From: Mycteria americana
Lineage: Eukaryota; Chordata; Aves; Ciconiiformes; Ciconiidae
Assembly: GCF_035582795.1 (NCBI RefSeq)
Contig: NC_134367.1
Coordinates: 83,931,062 to 83,995,061, forward strand
DNA length: 64,000 bases
Direction of reading: 5' to 3'
The notes under the pieces were generated by a model. It did not search any database, was not told the origin of the DNA, and saw only the letters and a program-made list of their open reading frames with translations. The position numbers and the translations under genes were made by a program. Positions within the stretch are counted from its first letter, which is position 1, and every line of letters begins with the position of its first letter. This document shows, piece after piece, positions 27,710 to 39,280 of the stretch.

Positions 27710-30700
27710 AATGTACACTTAGTAAATCCTTTTGGCAGAAAGTTCCACAGGAAAGTCAAAGTTGGTCTTCTACAATCTGTGTATTTTTATGATAGGAAAA
27801 TACAAACAGGTGTGTAGAATTTATTGTCTATCTGCCATTATTTTAAGTGTATCTTGCCACCAGTTCTCTTTTTCAAACTATGTTCCATGACACATGAAGA
27901 AGACTGGAGGAGTAGATTGAAATCGACTGATTATCCTTAACAAAGTTTCACTGATTTGCATTCCCCTCAATTTGAATGTTTCAAGCAGATTATTTTCCTG
28001 AAGTCTGGTTTCCTCCAGATAATTGTTTCCCTTACCTGCCTCTTAAATAATTCTTTTCCAGTGTCAAGGACAACGCTCTCTTTTCTAGACAGTTGTAGAC
28101 ATTTTGTTAGCAACTCAGCCACTCTGTTCTCAGGTTCCTTCAGAATCGAGCCAATACTGTACTTCCTGGTGACTCATTGCTTTCCAGTTTTCCTGTGCAC
28201 TCCAGTATGTGTTCTTGTTCAACATGTTCATACACTGGTGCAGCTTCAATGCAGAGCAGGAGGCAGCACAACAGTTCAGATGTCCCCTACTGCATGACCC
28301 TAAGTGCCCATTGTGTCAGACTGGTAATGGCAAGGAGAGACAGAAGTTGGGATACAATCTTGTAGGTCTGTCTGCCTAAATCTGTCCCTCCATCTCACAG
28401 GACAAAATATAGAGAAGAGAGGTTCTTCCAATTCTACATTAATAGAAGGAAGGGAATAGAAGAGGATGTTCCGCCATCCTGTCAGAACACAGTGAGCCAA
28501 ACTTTCTGCTCAGTTTCCCTCCGGAAGCCACATTCTGCCTCTTATTTTTGGCTTTAGTGAGGCTGTAAAGTGCATAGGCTATTACCAGGCATAAGAGAAG
28601 GAAGCAATTTTTAATCTGACACTGTGTGAAAGGAAGAAAAATTACATGAACACAAGCTTTTAAGTGTTTTTATAGACCAGAACCCCTGAAGACCTACCCC
28701 AGTGGAAGATTAAGGAGCAGAAACAAGGCTGAAAAGGAAATCTGACACCAAAAATAGTTTGCGTGGTTGTTTTCATTTCAGAGTGCATCACTGCAAAGAC
28801 AGAGAGAAGTCAAAGAAACCAACTTTTCATGCACCACAATTCTTCCGGGATTCCACATGCATCCAGTGCACCATAAAACGTAATTGTGGAATAATTGATA
28901 ATTCATGGCTTTGTTAATCTCTAAGCACAGGAATTTCTCTCCACTTGTACCCTCTCCCTTGCCTTGCTCCTGCTGTTGGCTGGGAGATGTAGTGGAGAAG
29001 CAATTGAACACAAAAAGCATCAAAGGAATAAGAAGTCAGAGTTCAGTGGCTCCTACAAGATAATCAGTGCATCACACTTGCTAGAGACTAAGATCCAAGG
29101 ATAAAAAAAACCCAAAACCATAGTTTTGAAGTGGTAAGTAGCTCAGGAAAAGCTACTTTGTGGAGACTGAAAACCATTTGGAAAAGCTTCCTCCCATGGG
29201 TCTTATTGCGTTTGTTTGGGTTCAGCATCTTACTGAGAATCCTTTATGATAAGAAGTCAATACCTACAACAAACAGTAAGATAAATCTAAAACTTCAGCT
29301 ACAAAATTAAAGATTGCACTTTCCAGTAAGGAAAATACAGCAATCCGGTAAGTTTTTACAGTGCAAGGGGTGAAAGACTGTTTACATTATATGGCATTGA
29401 GCTTGTGCACTATTTTAACCTCTTTAATTGTTTAAGTATGTGCAATACTTAAGGCATTATCCTGACAGAACAGCAAAAGCCTCAATAACACCTACAGATT
29501 TCTTTTTAATTCTTCTTGATGTCCATAAATCTAAATTGAATAATGAGCATTGTTCACCACTCTGTGATCTGTGCTGGATTCATTCCAATTTATATGTCAT
29601 TGTGAATTACTGACACACTGTAACACTAATTTTCTGTGTATGATAAAGATAAAATACAACATGTAATTTGCTGACTCATTCTCAAAAATCAATTAATCTT
29701 CTTAAATGCTGTCTGCTTTGGAGAAAAAGTGACAGAGGAAAGAGAATGTACGTCATGATGAGGTTATTCAAGTATTAGTGCCACCATTATGAAAAAATGT
29801 GGTCAAAATGTATTGTCTAATGCACATATCTGCATGAAAGTGGACATGCAGCTATGAAACTTGACAGGCTAGAGACACTGTCATAAGGTTAAAAAAAATC
29901 TGTAAATTCAAGTAAATCATCTAGAATCTGCATTTCTGGCTCCGTTCTGACCTGCAGACCACAGACACTCTACACGGAATGTCTCAGCTGAAAAAATAAA
30001 ACTTCATTAGAAAATGAACTTTCCTAATACTGACCTGGATAACCAAGAAAGGTTTAAAGGAATTTCTTATCCCAAGAGGAAGAAGGAACTGAATTTAATG
30101 CCTCTTCAGTGAGGAGAGACAAATGGAAGAGTGGCCTATGGGCCTGGCATGCAGTTTGTTCAGGTGCAGTTAAGGATCAGCACCTACATTGTTAACACCA
30201 GGAAGTGAGGTAGATGTAAGAGGATGCAAGATCTACAGGCTGAGGATTGCTAAGAATATGATGTATGGAGTGGAGAGCACTGAGGTTGTTTCCGTTTCAC
30301 TTGATTGCATGATATGACTATTTGTGTTCTTTCCCTTAAACATTTATTTTCCACTTCTGCAAAACCCTCCAGCATTCTGAACTGTAATGCTCCTAAGTAG
30401 ATGATTATATTCAGCAAATTATGAAAGTTTTCTCCTACTGACAAGATAATCCTCATCAAATCAAATTGTCCTTATGGATTTCACAAGCCAACTTAGATGT
30501 CACATTTAAGTCAGACTTCTTAAGGGGAACAGAAACCTTTCAATCTACCAACATTTCCATCATGCATCATCGTAGCAAAGCAATTTGAGCCACACGCTGC
30601 AAACAAGACTTAAATTAATTTAGGAATCTACTTAAACTGGTAAAGAATATATTTTTAGCTGTAAACAGACATCTGTTTTGATACTGACAACCGTTCATTA

Positions 30701-33700
30701 GCCCTGGTGTTTGCCAACATAGTGCAGCAGATGTTATTTTCTTGTGTATTTTCATAAGATGCGGTCATTGTTTAAGCTACATTCTAACAAGGACTCAGAA
30801 TTAAATTGAACTAGTTAAATTAAAAATGGAATGTTATTCTCCAATGTGAATTAATTACAATGACACATTGAAGTGAGAAGAAATAATTCATGTTCTGCAA
30901 ATAGCAGCAAAATGGTTGTAATGTTAACATTTGGCTGATCTTTATGCACAAGTGGAAGTAAGAGTATACTAGAAATGCTTGTTATTGTGTCTCTGAGCAT
31001 TCTTTTATAACATAGATGTGTGTATAAATAATGTATATTTGACAGAAGCACATATATACATGCACATATAAACACAGTCAGGTATTTAAATTCTGGATTT
31101 TTGTCCAAGCCAGTGTATTTAGTGGGAAAGGACAAAATAACTTGAATAAACAGGAAATCTCTATCTTTTCTCAGTCTCTCTAAACTGAAATGCAGCCCAG
31201 TGTGTTAAAGAAACCTCCCAAAGTTCAGATAGTTTACTTCCCATTTCTCTCCTGATACAAAAAATGGTGAGATGTAATGAAGAAAGTTCTCCTCACACTA
31301 CTTCAGTTTAACAGCGAGGAATGGTAAACCTATGTAAGATCTCTCCCTACATTTGAGTGGTTCATATATGTATCTGATAACAATCTGAAGTGTTGGATGC
31401 TCATTTGGACTGAACTTTAAATTTCCGAAGGTTCATCCATCACCAGTCTGTAGGACCAAGAATGCTATTTACTTTATATTTTGGTTTTCTTATCTTTCTT
31501 TTTTTTCTGACTTTACTACTTGTGAAAGGTCCAAAATTACTGTAACTGGAGACTAGAGTGGATAAAAATATGTTCTCTATCACCAGAAAAACTCCCCTAC
31601 CTTGTCCTCTCAGCAAAACTTAAGTCTGAAACTTAAAACCAGCTGCCAGATTCTGACTACTAACATATCTTTCATCATCATGCATTTAATAGAAACTTTA
31701 TGGCCCAGTTTGAAACTCCCTATTCAGGATTCAAGGAACACAGAATATGTAAAGAATTCTACAGCTAAGGACAAGACAAAGCTTGTGTAGGTCAATGTAA
31801 CTTCTTTTATTACACCAACAGGTATAGCTTTTTGAAAAACTTGAACAAGGTTTTGGACATGCAATCCCTTCTTGGCGTATGAAATACATAATAGAAGCGG
31901 CCTACTTAAGAACTATATAACAGAGAAAACTGAGAACTGTGACAATTACAAAAAACCACCACAAGACCACTGAAGACACTAACTTTTGCTATTTGAAATT
32001 GAGACTACACAAGATAAAGGCAGCAGCCAAGTTAAACATGACATCTCTTTCCGAAGAGATCATAGAGACACTGCTATTAGCCCTACAGTTAAAAGCACAT
32101 GACTAAAAGCCAGTTCATGTCCCAGGCTGTGCAACTATGTGATCCTGTTACTGTCTGTAAAACTGTAGTATCAACCTTCTACATGTTCCACCAGAGCAGG
32201 CTCACACCAATTACATTAATCTGTGTAAATTGCATATAGGACTTCAAAGGAAAGAACTGTAAAGTACAAAGGATTGTATAATGAATAACACTTGAAAGAA
32301 AAGCAGAAAGAACATGCAGTGTTAAGCCCAAAATATCCACAATTATCTGACCGTCGGGTTTTGCCTCCAGCTAGAGTTCTGAACAAAACTTTGGAAGAAA
32401 ACAGTGGAAGCAGAAATCACGTATGACGTAACAGGAATGGACCTGAAGACCATTTCATTTATTGAGATCAGTGGGTCTTGCTGAAACTACAAGATCTGAG
32501 CCAGTGCAGGTGAGAAGGGGAGAGAGCACACTTCTGGTCTAAAGAGACCCTTCCCTCCCAAGGTCAGCAAGCATATCAGGCTATTTGGAGGACACAGGGG
32601 CTCAGACTTGCAAGGACAGGGGCAGCAGCAAGCCTGCTGTCTCTCACACTGATGGGATGTAACTGCAATCACCCAGAGTTTCCAGCCCCTGAGGCAGGCA
32701 GCTTGAGTCTGAGGTGAAGCCCATCTTTTGTTTTGATTCCAGTTGCCAGGAAGGAATGAGTTTCCAGCAGCTTTAGTTATGAGGCAGGAAGCAACAAAAA
32801 AACAGAATAAAAATTTTTTAAAAATGCAGAAGAGGGCAATAGGAGGAGTCAAGAGACAACATAACAAGTGAGTAGAAGGACAACATGCAGGATATATATG
32901 TATGTGTGTGTCTGTGCCTGTGCAGTACTAGCACTTCCCATAAGACTTAGCTATATGCCAGAACTTGGCTTACTGTTGATCATGATAATTTGAGACATCA
33001 GTGACTGGTATTCTCAGAGGACATTTAGTATCATTGTTCACTAGGCATGATGCCTAAATATCATTCCATCCCTTGAGGAATTATATGCCAAACTTAAGTA
33101 CTTTAAATAGTGGTATATTCTTTGCATGCGGCGTTGATTGATACGGGTTTTATAAGAGCTAATAGCACCTACTGGAAAGGCTCTGGGACCAGCTTGTGCT
33201 GAATAATGGTTAACTGCGGGAGCCAGGATTCTCAGCTTATTCTCTTTAAATAAAACCCCAAAACATTAGGATTAAAGAAGAGCAGGAAAAGTACTGAAGA
33301 ACTAGCACTACCAGCAAGGAAGGAGTGCCAGAAGTCTATTTAAGACTCTCCAAGCAGCATTCAGGTTTTTATAACAGTCTTGATAATGATCTTACAGAGC
33401 ATCTTTCATCCAGAAGGATTCATTTATGGGCTGTATGCATACCATGGGAATAACTGTCCTCCCTTCTGCCAGTTTACACAGTGAAATGCTGTTTACACCT
33501 CTGGAGGAAAATGTTGTGCTATGTGAATTGCTGCATCACAACCAAAATGGATTAAGACAGGCAGTGCCAAGTGCTACAACAGTCAAATACAAAACATAGT
33601 AGGGAATTTGAAAGAAACAGAACATAAATAATCAAAACCACATTCTGGTCAGGACACTGAGATTAACAGAGAAACTTCCAAAATGTATCATGATATTAGT

Positions 33701-36596
33701 CATCGAACTTTTGCTTTTAGATCTCTGTCGGACCTTTTGGCTCTCACTTATATTCTCTGAATGTATACTTAAACAGGCTGCTCTCTAAAACATTAGCAAC
33801 CAGCCAGCTGAGCCTGACAGAGCTGTTTCCAAAACTTTAAATAGTTATGTTACATATAATATATGGTAATTACTGGCTTTTTAATTGCACCCAGTGTAAA
33901 ACATGAAGGATTTTAAATCGAATAACATGCACAACAAGCATTTAAGAATAACATTTATATTTTAAATGCATTAGGATAATTCTCACTAGGTCAAACTACT
34001 CTCTTTAATTCAATTTGTTTCTGACTTAGTCCCATCATCCTTACTTACATAAGTTGTTTTTTCCCATAAAGGTGGAAAAGAACAGGACTGCCCATCGAAA
34101 TAACAGGAGCAAAATCAGGACTCCTGCAACAGAAGAAAGATAACATGAAAATGGTATTGACTGCAACATTGTAATTAAGGCTGGGGTAAATTTGCACTTG
34201 TCAGGGTGCAGTGAGGCTTTGTGGGAACGGATATGGGCTGAGGCCAGGGCCCTGACAGTGCATAAAGCAGAGACTGAACTCCTCACTTTGTCACAGGGCG
34301 ACCAACTTCATGGTAGAATAAGGAGGAGGCAAAAAGCCCAAAACCAGTCTGAGCTCCTTTAACTCAGTTTCCAAGAGGGGAAATTGTTCCACTTTCACTC
34401 AACGAGGGGGAAGCAAAGCCACGACAAAGCTTTTCTGGCCTTGGGTCCAAGCAACCCAGGGCTATATCCTTCCAACTAACCAACCAACCTACCTGCCTAC
34501 CCATAAAGGCCCTGCCCTCAAGTTAGGAACTCAGGACAAGAGCACAGAAAGAACTGTTCTTGCTATTCTTTCAGCACAACACTAGTCTACAGCACAATCC
34601 AGGTAAATAATATAACCATTGGTGTTTTCATTTAAGAGTGTGGATCAGGAGACTTATGACTGAGGGAAAAGAGAGCATCTTCCTGAGCCTTAACTGTTTC
34701 CCCTGCCCCCATGTTTTCTTCCTTTCATGGTTTCCGTAATTAAAAAAGGACTTTTGTCACATCATCTCCCATTAGCTTAACCAGTCAGAGCAGTCAGCTC
34801 AGGTGATCTTTAGATGTTACTTTCCAAAATGTATTTTCCAACAATTAAACTTAATTCTGGGTTAACATGGATTTAGATTTTTTTCCCCCTATGGAATAAG
34901 AATAACACTAAATGGGGAAAAGATTCATAGTGCAAAAGTAGGTATTTCAAATTAAATTGGAAGGAAGGAGCCTTCCACCACCCCTAGGAGCAGGCCATGA
35001 TATTGCTGGTCCATGGACCTATTATGACAACTAACAGTGGCAAGACTGAATACAAACCTAAGTGCTTTCAGGATGACAGACAATCTCTGACACAAGGTCA
35101 AAAAGCAGGGATCCATCCTTTATTAAATTTTGAATGTTAAATATATTGCCTTGCTATGATATTTCTACCCACTTGGTGTTGATCCACTTGCTTCACTCAT
35201 GAAGGATCTTTACTTGAAAAACACCTAAACTACAAATGGATCCAAATATCAGTCATGCAGACAAAGCACGTATTATGAACAAGTAAATAAAAAGCTTTTC
35301 TTCTGGGAAGAAAACAAATCCTCAATTCCTGGCAAGGAGGCAAACCACTGTTCCTAGCAACCAAGACTTCAGAACAACAATCTAAACTGATGAATCAGAA
35401 TTTGTAATGACAGAAACAGAATTATACACAGCCCTCTACAAGGATTTATAGGAGAAATTAAACATAACTACATTACCAGTAGCATGACAAATGCAGCTAA
35501 GCTAGAAAACACATGATAAAAAATAGTAACTAAAGCAAATGGTAACCATGAGGATGGTTTTATCATTTAGAAAATGACTTTCATCCAACTGATTGCTAAA
35601 ATTATTTTTTTTCCCAAGTAATATTGAGCTGAATTGGCTATTCAGCAATTTCAATACCATTAACTGCTAATGCTGAAATAGGGTTTTGTTTTTGACATCA
35701 GGCAAGAAATGATTGACAGCCATGCCAGAGTTTGTATAGATTTTAGCACAGGAGAGACTGTTTGTTTACTGTCTGTGACTTTCCTCATTGCGGCTGGGCA
35801 AAACCACAGGTAGCACTAAGGGGAATTTATTTAGCAGGCAGAATTTCTTTCCTTTGTTCTTTTCTTGGTAGAAAAAGAAGGAATAGAAAAGTAACTAACG
35901 GTGACTGAATTTTCTTTGGAAAATGTGTTTGTTCTCATAACAAGAGCAGGGGTACAGGATCTCCCTTTAACAACTAGGGTGAGGGGGAAGATGTAACAAG
36001 AGAAACGTACAGGCATTTCTTTGGTATTGACACAAATGTAAGCACACATAGTATCAGATTAGTAGAACAGCATCCAGTTTCTTTAATTAAACGAAGACAT
36101 AACAAGATTCACTGGTTGAAAACCAAAGCTAGAAAAATCTGAACAGGAAGAAAAATGGAAATTTTAAATGAAGGTAATTAACTACTGGAATATTTTATTG
36201 AAATGTGTTGGTAGATTCCTCAGCATCCCACTTGGATAGCTTTCTAAAAGATAAACCCTCAAAAAACCATAATATATTAGGGTTCACACAGAATAAGTGG
36301 GTGATATTTCATGGCATCTGTTGTAACACAGATACGAGTAGATGTGCATAATGGTCTCTGCTGACCCTGAATGATCAAAAGCTTTAACCCAAATGGAATA
36401 TACAAAAGAACAAGAAAACAATTTATGGATCCTTCTGCCAACTTCATTTATGCTGATTAGTATCTTACTGGATAATAAAATCTAACTGAAATAATTTCAA
36501 GGTATCACTAGTGTGAGTAAGGCTGGAAAAATCGGAAACTTCCTGTTTTATGGAAATTAGATTTTGTAGTTACGCCATCTCTCCATTTCTTCAGAA

Positions 36597-37170
36597 ATGA
36601 AGTTCTTGAAACTGAGGGACCAGGTGTATAATTTGCTTTTCCTCATTGCTAGCAAGAATCAACCTATTGACATACCCATGTCTGGAGACTTACTACAAGA
36701 ATGTGGTGTCTGGTCCTGGCAAGAAACCAGTCATGTTTCACAGATCTCCTGGATTTTGTTGGAGCACATGGAAATAGATAATCCGAATGACAAAGTCCAT
36801 TTGGGTTTCCAAAAGGCCTTTGAAAAGGCCACTCACCTAAGGTTTTTGAAGAGCCAAACTGCCATGGAATAATCTTATTATGGATAAATAATTGCATAAA
36901 ATACAAGAAAGCACATGTAGGGGTAAATGGACATTTTTCACAATGATGAAGTTCATCACCGGATGTCTATCTGGATCTACGCTAGGGGCTATTTTATTCA
37001 ACTTCATCACAAATTATATAGAGAAGAGTGGACAGTAAAGTGACAAGGCTTGCTGCTGATACTAAATTATTCAGGATAGAAAAAAAGAAAAGCTGAATGG
37101 CAAGAGTTACAGAAGTACTTCACGATACAGAATGGCTAGCGATAAAATGACAGATGTGGGGGAAAACAAT
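36597..37170 (+). mobile_element. Old CR1/L3-type LINE fragment, RT domain
   Basis: A degraded LINE in forward orientation. An open stretch at 36,597-36,872 contains Leu-Gly-Phe-Gln-Lys-Ala-Phe-Glu-Lys-Ala, matching the reverse transcriptase Asp-Phe-Gln-Lys-Ala-Phe-Asp-Lys-Val motif of CR1-like LINEs. Downstream, 'ctatctggatctacgctagg' and 'ttattcaacttcatc' correspond to the Gly-Ser-x-Leu-Gly and Leu-Phe-Asn segments. 'gctgctgatactaaatta' corresponds to the Ala-Asp-Asp-Thr-Lys-Leu active-site region. Stops and frameshifts separate these blocks. It is older than the 21.3-kb copy and the limits are approximate. Confidence 0.75.
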
Positions 37171-37589
37171 GCAATTAATTGTAAATAGGCAGAGTCGCAG
37201 CAAACCAGGCTTGGTATAGTTTTGCAACCAAACCTGAATGACAGGCAGTGAAGAATCGTACTACCTGCAGATCCAGCCAGTGGGGCAGGACATTGGATCC
37301 TTTTGCCCATTTATGAAAGACTGAAGGCATTTCACCCAGCAAGAGGTGGGATAGACTGTATCGCCTCGTGAAATGCTTTGTGAGGGCAGAAAAAAAGCTT
37401 GTCTGCTCACCTCATCTGTTCGGTTGTGATTAAAGGCTTGTCTCCACGCACAAAAAGGAGCACAGAGGCACAATGGCTGGCAGAGGAACCCCAATAACCT
37501 CACCAGAGGCAACTGCCTCAGCTTCTCCAGAGCCATCACAGGAGGGGGATCAGCCCACAGCCAGAGTGTGGAGCCCCTCAAGATGAGTA
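37171..37589. other. Unassigned spacer between two repeats
   Basis: Sequence between the LINE fragment and the LTR-like repeat. A minus-strand frame of 106 codons at 37,261-37,581 has no recognisable similarity. This segment might be the outer part of the neighbouring element, but no boundary could be fixed. Confidence 0.4.
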
Positions 37590-39280
37590 AATGGAAAACC
37601 TCTCCAGAACACCTTGTAGACTGAGGGAGATTACTGCCTGCAGAGGTATGGGACTCACTATGGGATGTAAGGGAAGAGCATTTTGGGATTGTACCAGACT
37701 TATGGGATGTTCAGGGGATGAACCAAAGGTGGGGAAAAGGAGGGATCAAGGTGGTTTGGGGAGGAACAAGCATGGAAAAATAGAGGGATAAAAGGGGCCG
37801 GTTGTATGTAAACAGGTTGCTGGTCATCACTCTTATCTGTCCATGCCCTGCACCTGATCAGAGCAGTCTATCCCATCTTCTTATTAAGCTCCATTCTAAA
37901 CTATTTTCTTGGGTGAGGGGACCCTCTATTTTGTGTGCCATTGTTTGTCTAAGGTCTAAGTGCCAGCAACTAGAGTCAGACCACAGGTCATAGGAGCAAC
38001 TGGAGAGACTGAAGGGAGTGAGAGGTCTAAGTGCCAGCAACTGGAGAGGGTACCATGAGTTGTAAGGGCCACTGCATCTAGGGTGCAAGCAATAGGAGAG
38101 ATCAGAGCATATGGAGGTCTAATTGCCAGCAACTGAAGTGAGGACCACAGGTCGTAGTGACCTGTGTGTCTGGGGTGCCAGCAAGCTCAGAGACCAGACT
38201 GTGTGCATATTTTGTGGGTGCACATGTCAGCATATGATCATTAACTGAAGCTGGCTTACCATGCAAGTAGGATAAAGAGGCTTGGGAACTGGGTATCAAA
38301 GCAGCCACAAGTCTGGGCCAGATACTGGAAAGACCAGAGAGGCTGAAAGTTGGCTACTGGAGGAATCTGGTAGTCCAAGCCAGTTCCTGGAGAGACTGGG
38401 AAATGTGAGGGTCAGCTGAAAGACTCATTTGCATTGCTGTGTCTGTGCACAATGCAACTGGAGACGAGGATCCAGGGTCAGCTACTGGATAGACTGAATG
38501 TCTATGGCCAGTTCCTGGAGGATCCATAATGTGTCTGTCTGCGCATGTATGAGTGTGTATGTGCGTACACAAGAGGGTCTGAGTAACAGCAAGCCTCAGG
38601 GGCTTGTACACCCAGCTGCCAGCAACTGGGGAGAGGAGGAAATCCAGGAGCCAGCTACTGGATAGACTGAGTGTCTAAGGCCAGCTTCTGGATGGATCCA
38701 TATTGTATGTATGTGTGTACGTGTGTATATATAGGTATGTATATTTTCTATTCAAGGGCTTTCACCTTGATCAGCCAGAGAGGGGAACAGGATGAATCCA
38801 TTGCTACTGTTTATGCTGTGTTTTCTGTTGGTGTTGATCTGCATGGCCAATCATTTGTGTATGTATATACGCACACTGTGTGTGGGTGTGTGTCTATTGG
38901 GAATAGTGCTCAGTCTCACTACTGGCTGAATGGGGGAACATGGAGCAGGAGCAGCCTTTCCTCTCTCAAGCTACCAGATTCTGCAACTCCTAATGGCCTA
39001 CATGATCACTGCATATTTGCCCTCTTCTGTGTGGATGCCAAAGAGACATGAAGGCCTTCCTGGACCATCTTTACACTTGTCCACCAGTATACTGCAGGGC
39101 TTACCACTGCATCCTTTATGCACAAAAGCTGTTAATGAAAAAAGGAGCATCTCTGAGGAAAATAAATCTGAAAACTACATTCTTCTAAATACATATATAT
39201 CTACAGCTTGTTGGACTGGGTTAGCTCTTCTTTGTATTCTCTTAACTATTCATGCCTGTTAACTTTGGATATTTTTTTTT
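37590..39280 (+). mobile_element. Probable LTR-retroelement-like repeat, family unassigned
   Basis: This block differs from its surroundings. It contains a TATA-like ATAAAAG at 37,788-37,794 and a series of imperfect repeats built on a 'gccagcaactggagagact' theme. TG-rich stretches with TATGTATGTGTG words follow, and an AATAAA lies near 39,160. The order of promoter-like segment, internal repeats and polyadenylation-like signal is reminiscent of bird endogenous retrovirus LTRs. No gag, pol or env reading frame is present, and matching terminal repeats were not demonstrated. It could equally be a non-autonomous or unclassified interspersed repeat. The limits are estimates. Confidence 0.4.
37952..38700 (+). 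repeat. Degenerate minisatellite-like internal repeat
   Basis: The phrase 'aggtctaagtgccagcaact' or close variants starts at 37,952, 38,023 and 38,115. Shorter versions of 'ccag-(c/t)-tactgga-agact' recur around 38,317, 38,350, 38,375, 38,476, 38,505, 38,612 and 38,650. Spacing is irregular (71 and 92 bp for the first intervals), so it is not a simple tandem array. Pairs such as the 'accacaggtcrtag' segments (about 37,980 and 38,142) show that longer blocks were duplicated. It lies inside the probable LTR-like element. Confidence 0.75.

Larger units (their letters stand above)
22303..36596. other. Long intergenic stretch without a recognisable gene
   Basis: About 14 kb of AT-rich DNA. No open frame shows protein similarity I recognise or paired splice sites. 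It contains small simple repeats listed separately (23,375-23,399; 24,900-24,928; 27,689-27,709). A fragment near 31,765-31,870 resembles an old interspersed repeat, but I cannot name the family. AT-rich blocks with many TAATTA/ATTAA words at about 26,400-26,690, 30,590-30,870 and 33,830-34,010 look like conserved non-coding DNA in texture; this is inference only. Confidence 0.55.

Noticed and set aside
32487-32867. 126-codon minus-strand ORF rich in Cys and Leu
   Set aside because: The hydrophobic start suggested a secreted protein, but there is no recognisable family, no exon context, and it starts in a run of A/T.
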